The position numbers and the translations under genes are program-made. From the NCBI RefSeq assembly GCF_923079645.1, contig NZ_CAKLPY010000001.1:1508001-1572000 (forward strand): DNA of 64,000 nt. Reading direction: 5' to 3'. This DNA comes from Emticicia aquatica (GTDB taxonomy: Bacteria > Bacteroidota > Bacteroidia > Cytophagales > Spirosomataceae). Shown piece by piece: positions 36,409 through 44,785 of the stretch. The notes under the pieces were generated by a model. The model was not told the DNA's origin. It worked only from the letters and a program-made list of their open reading frames with translations, and made no database searches. The stretch's first letter is position 1, and each line of letters opens with the position of its first letter.

Positions 36409-37374
36409 CTAAATTTTGATTGTCTTTACTGTAAATAAAATATCTACAACCATCAGAATTAAGGCCAAAATTACAAAATAATAGTACTTGTTGTTAGCAA
36501 CGGTCATTTTGCGAGTGTCAATCCAATTGCTTTCAACTTTGTCAACCTCTTTCAACAAGTCTGCAACTTGATTGACTTGATTTGACAATTGAAAATATTT
36601 ACCGTTCAAACTCTTAGTAAGTTTTTTTAAATAATTTACATCCAATTTTGTTAATACTTCAGCTCCTTTTCGGTCTTTTTTAAAACCAAATCCTTCTCTA
36701 ATTTGGCCGCCTTGAGGTGTCCCAACACCTAAAGTCAAAAGATTAATCTTATTTTTTTTCAATTCAAAAAGTATATTTTGGTCAACATTACCAAAATCTT
36801 CTCCATCAGTTAACAAAACCACTACTTTTACTTTTCTAGGTGAGAGATTACTGCTGGGTTCAAATTTCTTTAGAATCAACTCAAATGCAGCATTCAAATT
36901 TGTCCCATTTTGAATAAAAAGATTAGTATTAAGTTTTTGAATAAAAAGTTTAATCGCATCTCTATCAAATGTTAACGGCGAATGAATGTAAGCATCTGAA
37001 GAAAAAACAATTAAGCCTATTCTATCTGATTTAAGTAAATCAAGATTTTTTATTAATTCAAACTTAGTTTTTTCAATACGAGTTGGCTCAATGTCAATGG
37101 CATTCATCGAATTTGACAAATCCATTACAAAGAAAACATCTTTTCCAGTTGCTTGAGCTTCGATTTCATTTACACCAAAACTTGGTCCCAATAATCCCAA
37201 AATACACAAACTAAGATAAAAAGTTCTTATAAAAAACTTAATAATAACTGAGCGAGCTGTTGTTCCAAGACGACGAGCAATGAGATATAAACGTATAAAG
37301 TAGGTGGCATATACCAACAAAAATATGCCAATGAAGACAAATTCGACTATTGTAAGAGGCTTTATCCAATTCAT
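36409..37374 (-). CDS. BatB-like von Willebrand factor A membrane protein
   Basis: 321 residues from ATG 37374 (MNWIKPLTIVEF); a GTG five codons upstream is less likely. Two N-terminal hydrophobic segments (FVFIGIFLLVYATYFI and LSLCILGLLGPSFGV) precede a VWA domain, and a C-terminal TM (YYYFVILALILMVVDILF) follows. A full MIDAS is present: DLSNS in VFFVMDLSNSMNAID, the Thr in QNGTNLNAAFEL, and the Asp in VVLLTDGEDFG, so metal binding is expected. The layout matches BatA/BatB; with the TPR gene directly downstream, BatB is the better fit. batA is not adjacent, since the neighbour upstream is on the other strand. Confidence 0.78.
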   Translation of the reverse strand: MNWIKPLTIVEFVFIGIFLLVYATYFIRLYLIARRLGTTARSVIIKFFIRTFYLSLCILGLLGPSFGVNEIEAQATGKDVFFVMDLSNSMNAIDIEPTRIEKTKFELIKNLDLLKSDRIGLIVFSSDAYIHSPLTFDRDAIKLFIQKLNTNLFIQNGTNLNAAFELILKKFEPSSNLSPRKVKVVVLLTDGEDFGNVDQNILFELKKNKINLLTLGVGTPQGGQIREGFGFKKDRKGAEVLTKLDVNYLKKLTKSLNGKYFQLSNQVNQVADLLKEVDKVESNWIDTRKMTVANNKYYYFVILALILMVVDILFTVKTIKI

Positions 37375-37389
37375 GCTTAAAATTATCAC

Positions 37390-37707
37390 TGTTTGACGAG
37401 AACCCCAAGTAAAAATTGGCTAATTTTGTGTTTTAAAGTATAAATTCGTTAGTTTCTAGAAAAGAAATGTTGAATTAAAATAATTAAGGCTCTGAGTTTA
37501 GAAATTGCAAGAAACCACAATGCAAATTGCTCTCTTTTAATTCTAAAAGTTAGTATTTCTATCAATCTTTCTAATACCAATGATTTTTGTTAATTTTGTG
37601 CGGAGTATCACATAAATTTTTACCACAAAGAGTCGCTTTTGTGACCAGAACCTCTCAATTTTATCAAAACAATTAACAAAAATATAGTCGTACATTCAGG
37701 CATTTTA
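37390..37707. other. Intergenic region before the second glycan cluster
   Basis: About 320 bp between divergent genes. TAATTTTG occurs at 37421-37428 and 37591-37598, both matches to the -7 element; the second, about 117 bp before the TTG start, is the more likely promoter of the GT-C gene. No clear -33 TTTG is at the expected distance of either. In-frame codons continue from a stop at 37642-37644 to the TTG start without an ATG. No RNA gene recognised. Confidence 0.4.
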
Positions 37708-39144
37708 TTGCTAATTACGCCAATCTTCGGACTTTTTGCATATAATTCTGGTTTTGGCTATGACGCACTTGAATATTTAGTAATTGGTCGTTCGCTCAAT
37801 GATGGCTATAAAATATATGATTTTATTCCTTCAAAATCGTGGCTTTGGTATGTTTACGTACAAAAAGGAATTAATCTACTTGGTGGAGATTTCACCCATT
37901 TTAAAGTAACTTTACTCATTTCACTCCAATTTATCGGAATCGGTTTTTCTTCGTATATAGTTGTTAAAAAACTCACAAATAATTTAAAAACTGCATTTAT
38001 TTCCAGTTTCTTAGCTCTTATTTGTTGTTTTTTCATGGAAATGAATTTTCTTGAGCCAGAAGCTCCAATTTGCATATTAGCTATTTGGTCGCTTTACTTT
38101 CTATCAAGAAATAAAAACCTTACATGGCTTTTAGGAGGAATTTTACTTGGAATAGCCATGACATTCAAAAGTATTGCCATGTTTTACATTGCGGGAGCTG
38201 GTATTTATTTATTGTACGAATGTTTCATTATCCGAAAAAGTAATTTTTGGCAAATAACGCAAAAAGGCACTTTACTTTTGGTTGGTTTTTCTATTCCGTT
38301 ACTATTATCACTTTTATATTTTCACTACTTAAATAGGCTAGAACAACACATTTATTGGTCATATATTTATCCGTTTGGGTCCTATCCAGCACATACTTTA
38401 TTCCTAAAAAAGCTATTAATCAAGACATTTTGGTTTATAATTCTCACAATAATAAGTCTTTTTGCGGCAATTTTTATAAAAAACAAATCAAAATTTTGGC
38501 AAAATCCTGCTTTTGCAATTTCTCTTTTTTTTGGGTTATTTTCTTTGACTTCACTGCTTAAAAGTCAAGCTTCACATTATTTTTATGCGGCTGCTCCTTT
38601 TTTTTCCATAATAATTGCTTTCATTTACACACATTTTAGTGAAATTTTTGCAAAAAAATTGGCAAGAATTTATATTGCTATCGTTGGTTTAGGTGCGTTG
38701 GTTTTAGTAATTACGTTTGTTACTCGACCAGAAGTAATAAAAAGACTACTAAAAATTGAATCTTTCGCAATTGAAAAAACTTATGAAACGACGGTTAACC
38801 GTAATTTAAAGGCAAAAGATAAAACTTTATTGATTGATTTTGGAACTCTATTTTATTTTCATTCACACACTTATCCAAATGTTCCATTTATCAATACCGA
38901 AATGCAAACCAGTGATTATATTAAAAAACACACCGATATTTATCAAAAATCCTTACAAGACAGCTCAGTAAAATTGGTAATTTTTGGTTTTAGAAAAACG
39001 GTAATTGATGATAGTACAAAAATAAACACACCAGAAAATAAAGTTGCTCTTGAAAAATTAAGACAAGAGTTAAACAAAAATTTTATTATGGAAACTGATT
39101 CCATTCTTTACATTAAACTTTGGCACCGAAAGCCAACAAAATAA
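37708..39144 (+). CDS. GT-C-type membrane glycosyltransferase (GT39/GT83-like)
   Basis: Polytopic membrane enzyme expected to transfer a sugar from a polyprenyl-phosphate carrier at the periplasmic face. 478 residues from TTG 37708. The first loop carries the acidic GT-C motif region (SGFGYDALEYLVIGRSLNDG), then SKSWLWYVYVQKG and about nine hydrophobic segments (e.g. LAILAIWSLYFLSR, LLGGILLGIAMTFKSIAMF). The C-terminal periplasmic part is small. The true start is uncertain: the frame stays open for about 20 codons upstream with plausible residues (IKTINKNIVVHSGILL) but no ATG/GTG/TTG. The GT2 gene that may make its donor follows at 39194. Confidence 0.7.
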   Translation: MLITPIFGLFAYNSGFGYDALEYLVIGRSLNDGYKIYDFIPSKSWLWYVYVQKGINLLGGDFTHFKVTLLISLQFIGIGFSSYIVVKKLTNNLKTAFISSFLALICCFFMEMNFLEPEAPICILAIWSLYFLSRNKNLTWLLGGILLGIAMTFKSIAMFYIAGAGIYLLYECFIIRKSNFWQITQKGTLLLVGFSIPLLLSLLYFHYLNRLEQHIYWSYIYPFGSYPAHTLFLKKLLIKTFWFIILTIISLFAAIFIKNKSKFWQNPAFAISLFFGLFSLTSLLKSQASHYFYAAAPFFSIIIAFIYTHFSEIFAKKLARIYIAIVGLGALVLVITFVTRPEVIKRLLKIESFAIEKTYETTVNRNLKAKDKTLLIDFGTLFYFHSHTYPNVPFINTEMQTSDYIKKHTDIYQKSLQDSSVKLVIFGFRKTVIDDSTKINTPENKVALEKLRQELNKNFIMETDSILYIKLWHRKPTK

Positions 39145-39193
39145 TTGTTATTAATATACTCAATTTTTGATTTAGACTTATTATCCTAAAAAC

Positions 39194-39874
39194 ATGCTCC
39201 TTTCTGTACTAATTCCAGCTTATAACGAAGTAAATAATATACAAAATATATTAACTAAGATTGGAGAAATTAATATTCCAAAAGAAATAATTATCGTTGA
39301 CGATGGTTCAACAGATGGCACACGTGAGTTACTGGCAAAACTAAAAAGTGATACAATTAATGTAATTTTACATAAAAAAAATCAGGGTAAAGGCGGAGCA
39401 ATAAAAACAGCAATTTCACATGCAAAAGGTGATATAATTATTATCCAAGACGCTGACTTAGAATATGACCCAAAAGATTATTATAAACTTATTCCGTTGA
39501 TTAAAAGTGGTCAAGAAAAAGTTGTTTATGGCTCAAGATTTCTAAATAAACAAAATAAGCACTCCTATTTTTCTTTCTTCCTTGGTGGCCAGGTTGTAAC
39601 TTGGATAACCAATATATTATACGGTCAAAATCTGACTGATGAACCAACTTGTTACAAAGTTTTTGATGCAAAATTGCTCAAATCTATCAAATTAAATTGT
39701 ACAGGATTTGAATTTTGCCCAGAAGTTACTGCAAAAATTGCTAAATTAGGGTATAAAATCCCAGAAGTACCAATCAATTATTACCCACGTTCGATTAGTG
39801 AAGGCAAAAAAATTAATTGGAAAGATGGCGTAGAAGCGATTTGGGTTTTATTAAAATATAGATTCGTAAATTAG
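39194..39874 (+). CDS. Polyprenyl-phosphate sugar synthase-like glycosyltransferase (GT2)
   Basis: 226-residue soluble GT-A enzyme similar to dolichyl-phosphate mannose/glucose synthases. It starts LLSVLIPAYNEVNNIQNILTK; motifs are IIVDDGSTDGTRELL, KNQGKGGAIKTAI, the DxD DADLEYDPKDY, and the acceptor-side VYGSRFLN and TDEPTCYKVF blocks. There are no C-terminal TM helices, as in DPMS-only forms. Between two polytopic proteins it most likely loads a sugar onto undecaprenyl phosphate for the GT-C enzyme upstream. Confidence 0.88.
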   Translation: MLLSVLIPAYNEVNNIQNILTKIGEINIPKEIIIVDDGSTDGTRELLAKLKSDTINVILHKKNQGKGGAIKTAISHAKGDIIIIQDADLEYDPKDYYKLIPLIKSGQEKVVYGSRFLNKQNKHSYFSFFLGGQVVTWITNILYGQNLTDEPTCYKVFDAKLLKSIKLNCTGFEFCPEVTAKIAKLGYKIPEVPINYYPRSISEGKKINWKDGVEAIWVLLKYRFVN

Positions 39875-39887
39875 GATTTTAAAGAAA

Positions 39888-41387
39888 ATGACAATTAAGC
39901 AATTAAAAATCACAACAGTTTCCTACCTAATTTTACCCAATCTAATATTTGTGGTAACATGGTTAAATCCGCTTTGGGCAACAATTAGTTTGGTGGTTTC
40001 TATCTACTCTTTTTATAGTTTTATTAAACACACAAAGCAATGTTTTGAAGAAAATTCAGCATTAAGATTTGAAATAATGCCCCAAAAAGTAACTCTATAT
40101 TTGGCAATATTTACATTGATTTTGGGTATTTTTTTTAGTTTAGGGAATTTTGGTTTTGGACAATCTTACGATTATTTCAAACATAATACGATTGTTAAAG
40201 AACTCATAGAAAAATCCTTTCCAGTCGTTTATGAAAACGAAACTCGTTATGGAGTTTTGAAAGAACCTGCAATTTTAGGCTATTATATGGCTTATTATTT
40301 ACCAACGGCAATCATCTGTAAGTTTATTGGAGTCGGTTTCGCAAACATTTTATTATTTATTTGGGGTGGAATAGGTATATTCATTTCATTTTGCTGGCTT
40401 TATTTTTTGACGCCCAAAAATTTGAATATTTTACTAGTAATTCTATTGTTTTTATTAGGAGCTACACTTTTCAAACCATATTTATACGCACACTATTTGC
40501 TCAAAAATATTGTTTCGCTACCAATGATTCAGTATTTTATTTGGCCGTCAGGAATATCTTTTAATCTAATAAATATTCATTATTCACCTCAACATTATAT
40601 TGTTACAACGGTTGGGGTATTTTTTGTTTATTATGAATGTTTTATTAGAAAAGACAATCGTTTTGTACTTTTCTTCGTTTCTCTACTGTTGATGTGGTCG
40701 TTTTTGGGAGCATTTAGTGTTGGAATTATTACAGCATTTTTGGTTATTTTCAGGAGATTTAAAAACTTTTTTGGGCCAGAAAATATCATTGGTGGAGGTG
40801 TTATTACCTTTATAATGGCAAGCTATTTTTTAGCACATTTCCAAGATAATCGATATTCTGGATTCATTTGGACATTCGCTGATATTTCGGGGTATCTTTA
40901 TCAAAAACCATTAGTTTCAATCTTAGCTTTGATTGGCTATTGTATTTTCGAAATAGGTGTTTATTTGTTTTTTATGTTTAAAGTATTTTCTCAAAAAAGT
41001 ACAAATAAAGAAAAACTCATTTTGCTATTTTTCTGTGCTGCATATTTTATCATTTCTCCTCTTTATAGAATTGGGTACAATAATGATTTAGCAATGCGAT
41101 TAATTAGTACTATTAAAATTCTTGTTTTTATTTTAGTACTAAGTGCCTATTCCGAAATGCTGACTTCAAAAATTTCTACTAAATTTTTGCGTTTATATAT
41201 GGCTTTTACGATAATATTAGGCATTTTCAGTAGTCTTACTACATTAAAATGGGATAACGTTCCAAACATTGCCAATAGTCCGAATATAAACAAAGCTGAT
41301 ATTCCACAAGAAATTTTTCTACAATATTTTGCTAAGAAAAACTCTTTTTTTGGTAATCATTTAATGAAAGAGGTTAAATCAAAATAA
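39888..41387 (+). CDS. Polytopic membrane protein of unknown function in glycan cluster
   Basis: 499 residues with about eleven hydrophobic segments (LILPNLIFVVTWLNPLW, VTLYLAIFTLILGIFFSLG, ILLVILLFLLGATLF, LFFVSLLLMWSFLGAF, ILVFILVLSAYSEML). A sizeable loop after the third segment (FGFGQSYDYFKHNTIVKELI) carries Asp/Tyr residues in a position like the acidic loop of GT-C enzymes. I do not recognise a named family. It starts 13 bp after the GT2 gene, so a role in glycan assembly or modification is likely. Confidence 0.55.
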   Translation: MTIKQLKITTVSYLILPNLIFVVTWLNPLWATISLVVSIYSFYSFIKHTKQCFEENSALRFEIMPQKVTLYLAIFTLILGIFFSLGNFGFGQSYDYFKHNTIVKELIEKSFPVVYENETRYGVLKEPAILGYYMAYYLPTAIICKFIGVGFANILLFIWGGIGIFISFCWLYFLTPKNLNILLVILLFLLGATLFKPYLYAHYLLKNIVSLPMIQYFIWPSGISFNLINIHYSPQHYIVTTVGVFFVYYECFIRKDNRFVLFFVSLLLMWSFLGAFSVGIITAFLVIFRRFKNFFGPENIIGGGVITFIMASYFLAHFQDNRYSGFIWTFADISGYLYQKPLVSILALIGYCIFEIGVYLFFMFKVFSQKSTNKEKLILLFFCAAYFIISPLYRIGYNNDLAMRLISTIKILVFILVLSAYSEMLTSKISTKFLRLYMAFTIILGIFSSLTTLKWDNVPNIANSPNINKADIPQEIFLQYFAKKNSFFGNHLMKEVKSK

Positions 41388-41569
41388 TTACGAAAATGAG
41401 AAAAACACTAATTTACTATATTTTTCTCATCATTCAAAACTATGTTTTTAGTAAACTTCCTACTAATTTTTTCCCTTTTTGCAATGTATAATTAGAACGT
41501 AATGAAAAATTTTATCAGCTTTATTTGAAAAATAAACAAAAATCAAACACAATTAAACACAACATAAAA

Positions 41570-42190
41570 ATGAATATTAAAAAAACATCTTCGCTTATCA
41601 TCGTTTTATTTGCTTTCTGGTCCTTTACATCAGTAGCTCAAAATGCAAAAAATGATCATTATATAAGTATTTTCCCTCAAGATTCGGTTGATTATTTAGC
41701 AAAGGCATTTAAAAAAGGACATTCAAAAAATGAAATAATTTCGATTCCAAAAGGCCAAAGACCTTTACCATCCAACTATTTAAAATCAAGATATATTAGA
41801 AGGCACTTACGAAGTTTCAGAGCGGGTGCGTCGTTTCTGGTTCCTAAAAACATTTTAGATAGATTTGGCAGAACAATTCTTGGAAGAGAAGATGGGCAAT
41901 TTGTGATGAGTAAAAATGAAATGGATGATTTACTTGCAAAAGCGAATGGGCAACTATCATACATTGAAACCGAATTAGGTATTCCAGCTGGTTATTGGAA
42001 AAATACAGAATTGATAAGAATTGATATTCAAAAACCAAAACGTTTACATATTAGAATCCCATCAGGTAATGAAGCCGGTGCAAACGATTTATGGATTCCA
42101 GGCGGAAAGTTACCAAATGGTTTCTCTGAATCTGTTGTTAATCCTATTCCAAAAGGAAAATATACGGAGACTTTAATAATTTTAAAATGA
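41570..42190 (+). CDS. Secreted protein with polymorphic-toxin-like C-terminal domain
   Basis: 206 residues from ATG 41570; a TTG at 41525 is in frame but lacks a signal peptide. A clear signal peptide (MNIKKTSSLIIVLFAFWSFT, cleavage near SVAQ) is followed by a short N-terminal part and a C-terminal domain from about residue 80. Its end, with GIPAGYWKNTELIRIDI, LHIRIPSGNEAGANDLWIPG, GKLPNGFSESVVNPI and KGKYTETLIILK, resembles C-terminal toxin domains I recall from Rhs-type polymorphic toxins; I cannot give a Pfam name. The stop overlaps the next start (ATGA). Toxin activity is inference; a structural or housekeeping role is possible. Confidence 0.5.
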   Translation: MNIKKTSSLIIVLFAFWSFTSVAQNAKNDHYISIFPQDSVDYLAKAFKKGHSKNEIISIPKGQRPLPSNYLKSRYIRRHLRSFRAGASFLVPKNILDRFGRTILGREDGQFVMSKNEMDDLLAKANGQLSYIETELGIPAGYWKNTELIRIDIQKPKRLHIRIPSGNEAGANDLWIPGGKLPNGFSESVVNPIPKGKYTETLIILK

Positions 42191-42411
42191 AAGAAATTAT
42201 TAATAACCCTTGGAATTTTAGCTTTTTTGAGGAAAATAATCAGTTATTTTTAATAATTGTTTGCGGAAATGTTGGCATTTTTGAATTAAAAATAAAGCTC
42301 ACTAAAAAAGAATGTGAGCTTTATCAAACGACTGGTGTTACGTATATTGAAAATTTAGTGAAAGATATTCAGAATTCTCCTTCAAAATATATCAAAAGGA
42401 ATCTGAACTAA
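42187..42411 (+). CDS. Small protein, candidate immunity partner of the toxin-like protein
   Basis: 74 residues, cytoplasmic (no signal peptide), acidic/basic mixed. The sequence NPWNFSFFEENNQLFLIIVC, GNVGIFELKIKLTKKECELY and TGVTYIENLVKDIQNSPSKY reads as beta strands followed by helices, a layout of many small immunity proteins with a W-x-L/F start and a long C-terminal helix. The 4-bp ATGA overlap couples it to the secreted protein upstream. Short but convincing as a gene by start position, coding composition and context; function is inferred from pairing. Confidence 0.5.
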   Translation: MKEIINNPWNFSFFEENNQLFLIIVCGNVGIFELKIKLTKKECELYQTTGVTYIENLVKDIQNSPSKYIKRNLN

Positions 42412-42417
42412 ATTTTA

Positions 42418-43470
42418 CTACATTTTGAGTTTCAAAATTCGCTGTTCAACCAATTTCCAAGATAAAAACGCCAAAATACTGGTTAAAAAAGTTAATAAAA
42501 CTAAATACCAAATATTTGCTTGAAGCCCAAACGACACCATTATATTCACAATTGGCATGTGATAAATGTAGATACCGTAAGAAATGTCATTTTCATGAAG
42601 TAACTTTTTACTTAAATCAGTAAATGAAAAAGCAAAAGAAAGTGTCAGAAAAGACAAAATTGTATTAGCTAAAACTCCCCAAATACTGATTTGATAAGGC
42701 GTTTCGTAAAATTTAAGCCAAACTTGAAAAATCAAAACGTAAACAACGTAAATAATTAGCCAATAAAAAACTTTATCATTTAAGAATTTAGACAGCCATT
42801 CAAAGTTTTTGTAAATCGCAATTCCTGTTAAGAAAAAATGCAAATAAATTAAAATTGTATTGTTAAAAAGCTTCACATATATTTCTTTTTGCAGAATCAA
42901 CGGACTTGTTTGAATAGCATATTTAATAAGGATTGATAGCAAAAAAATGGCTAGAAGCGATAAATTGACTGCTGCTTTTTTCTTGGAAAGATTGATTAAA
43001 TATAACACAATTGGCAAAACAAAGTAAAATTGCAATTCAACCGCAATACTCCAAAGACTTCCATTTGGATGTCCTGCTCCCCACGTTTTAAGAGACTCAC
43101 TTGCATAAAATTGAAAAAAAGTTATTTGAGCCAAAAGCCAATATACGAAATCTTTTAAATCAGTCACTTTTCCGAAAGAAAACAATAAAATGGCTGTAAA
43201 AAAAGTGCAAACCCAAAGTGCTGGAAAAATTCTAAATGCTCGATTTTTGAAATATTGTTTTAGTCGAAAGTTATTTCTTTCAAGAGAATAACTAATCAAA
43301 AAACCACTTATCGTAAAGAAAATAGGAACTCCAGGGAAGTGATAAATAACTGAAAGAAATCCGAAAAGAGTATTTGAAAGGTCTAAATGCACTGCTCCAT
43401 GCCAAATCAGCACTTGCAAAGCTGCAATTAGTCTAATTAAGTCAAAATTATTATTTCTACTGATTGTCAT
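42418..43470 (-). CDS. Acyltransferase family 3 (glycan O-acyltransferase-like)
   Basis: 350-residue integral membrane protein expected to transfer an acyl group (often acetyl) to a surface sugar. N-terminal FDLIRLIAALQVLIWHGAVH contains the R/H pair usual in this family, and the FPGVPIFFTISGFLISYSLE and RAFRIFPALWVCTFFTAIL blocks follow. About ten hydrophobic segments. SLWSIAVELQFYFVLPIVLY is a strong family motif. Its start overlaps the end of the GT4 gene by 14 bp, so the two are translated together. Convergent with the small immunity-like gene, 6 bp away. Confidence 0.9.
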   Translation of the reverse strand: MTISRNNNFDLIRLIAALQVLIWHGAVHLDLSNTLFGFLSVIYHFPGVPIFFTISGFLISYSLERNNFRLKQYFKNRAFRIFPALWVCTFFTAILLFSFGKVTDLKDFVYWLLAQITFFQFYASESLKTWGAGHPNGSLWSIAVELQFYFVLPIVLYLINLSKKKAAVNLSLLAIFLLSILIKYAIQTSPLILQKEIYVKLFNNTILIYLHFFLTGIAIYKNFEWLSKFLNDKVFYWLIIYVVYVLIFQVWLKFYETPYQISIWGVLANTILSFLTLSFAFSFTDLSKKLLHENDISYGIYIYHMPIVNIMVSFGLQANIWYLVLLTFLTSILAFLSWKLVEQRILKLKM

Positions 43471-44605
43471 AAACTACTTTTTTGAATCCTGCGTACATTT
43501 CTTTAGCTACTTGTTCTGGAGAAAAACGTTTAATAATTTCCTTTGATTTTTGTCCAAAAGGTCTGATTATATCAGGATTATCAATAAATTTATTCAAAAC
43601 TTTGGTTAATTCAGTTATGTTAGATGGATTAAAAGTGTAGCCGTTTTCGTTTTCTAAAACCAAATCAAAAGCAGAACCACATTTATTTGAAACAATTATT
43701 GGCAGTCCTGCCGCCATTGCTTCATTTACAACTAAACCCCACGGTTCTGAATAACTTGGTAAAATAAACACGTCGGCTAATGCTAAAATTTTAGGAACTT
43801 CATACCAAGGTTGGCCTTCAATGAAACAAACTCCTTCTAAATTATTATCCGAAACATATTGTTTCAGTTTATTTTCTTCGCTTCCGTCACCTAAAATTAT
43901 CAATCCCCAATCATCATTTGCCAAAGATTTATAGGCGGCAAGAAGATTATCCAAATTTTTAATTTCAATAAGTCTTCCAACATAAATAAAATTGTATTTT
44001 TTAAGTTTATAGGCTTTTTTGGAGGCCTCTTTTTCAAGCAAAGCTTCGTTAAAAACTCGTTCAACTCGTTCGTTATCAACCGAATTATTGGCTACCAAAA
44101 TATGCTCGGGATTCATTCCAAGTTTACAAATATAATCTGCTGATTTTGTTCCGTAACAAAAAAAACCTTGTGCTTTTGTAACAATAAAACTTTTCATGGC
44201 TTCTCGCCAACCAACATTTGGATTATCGCTTTCTGTAGAATCTGAAGAGATAATGACCTTAATTCCCTTAAAACGGCAATAAAAAAGTACAATATTCATG
44301 GCAGGCTCGTAATACCCTGGTAAATTAATCACATCAGGTTTAAACTTATTTACCCAATAAATTGATTTTTTTACTCGCTGCCAAATAGTTGTATTTTCAT
44401 AAAAATCTTCAAATAAGACTTTTACATTATATTGATGAATACTGTAATCTATACTACCAATTTTTGCTCTTGTGTATTCGTTGAGAGCAGTTTGAAGGAC
44501 TAAAAGTTCATCATTGGGATTTTGATTAACAACTTTTTGAAGTTCTGTGTAAATTTTTGCTTTATAATGTGCCCAGAAAAACTGGTGAATGATGAGCATC
44601 TTCAT
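43457..44605 (-). CDS. Glycosyltransferase family 4 (GT-B)
   Basis: 382 residues from ATG 44605 (MKMLIIHQFFWAHYKAKIYTEL). The donor-binding half shows FIYVGRLIEIKNLDNLLAAY, LGDGSEENKLK and the E-x7-E motif in PSYSEPWGLVVNEAMAAGLP. It is followed by the overlapping acyltransferase gene, so the pair probably adds and acylates a sugar. Sugar unknown. Confidence 0.87.
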   Translation of the reverse strand: MKMLIIHQFFWAHYKAKIYTELQKVVNQNPNDELLVLQTALNEYTRAKIGSIDYSIHQYNVKVLFEDFYENTTIWQRVKKSIYWVNKFKPDVINLPGYYEPAMNIVLFYCRFKGIKVIISSDSTESDNPNVGWREAMKSFIVTKAQGFFCYGTKSADYICKLGMNPEHILVANNSVDNERVERVFNEALLEKEASKKAYKLKKYNFIYVGRLIEIKNLDNLLAAYKSLANDDWGLIILGDGSEENKLKQYVSDNNLEGVCFIEGQPWYEVPKILALADVFILPSYSEPWGLVVNEAMAAGLPIIVSNKCGSAFDLVLENENGYTFNPSNITELTKVLNKFIDNPDIIRPFGQKSKEIIKRFSPEQVAKEMYAGFKKVVYDNQ

Positions 44606-44760
44606 GCTTTTTGTGTTTGTATTATATAAGTTTGGAAAAAATAACCAAAGCCCTTGCTTATATTAATGTGATTTCATAATAGAGCTTCAAAATTAAGAAA
44701 AATTAAGCCGTAAAATGTTAAAAAGTCAAACAATAAACTTTTTTTACCAAATCAGAGAGG

Positions 44761-44768
44761 TATATTTG
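44761..44768 (+). promoter_or_regulatory. TATATTTG promoter element before the ligase-like gene
   Basis: TATATTTG at 44761-44768 is an exact match to the Bacteroidota -7 element, 17 nt before the ATG at 44786. A T-rich stretch (44739-44746) sits where the -33 TTTG would be. The transcript would have a leader of about 10 nt. Confidence 0.55.
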
Positions 44769-44785
44769 CAGAAAAAAGCTTTAAA

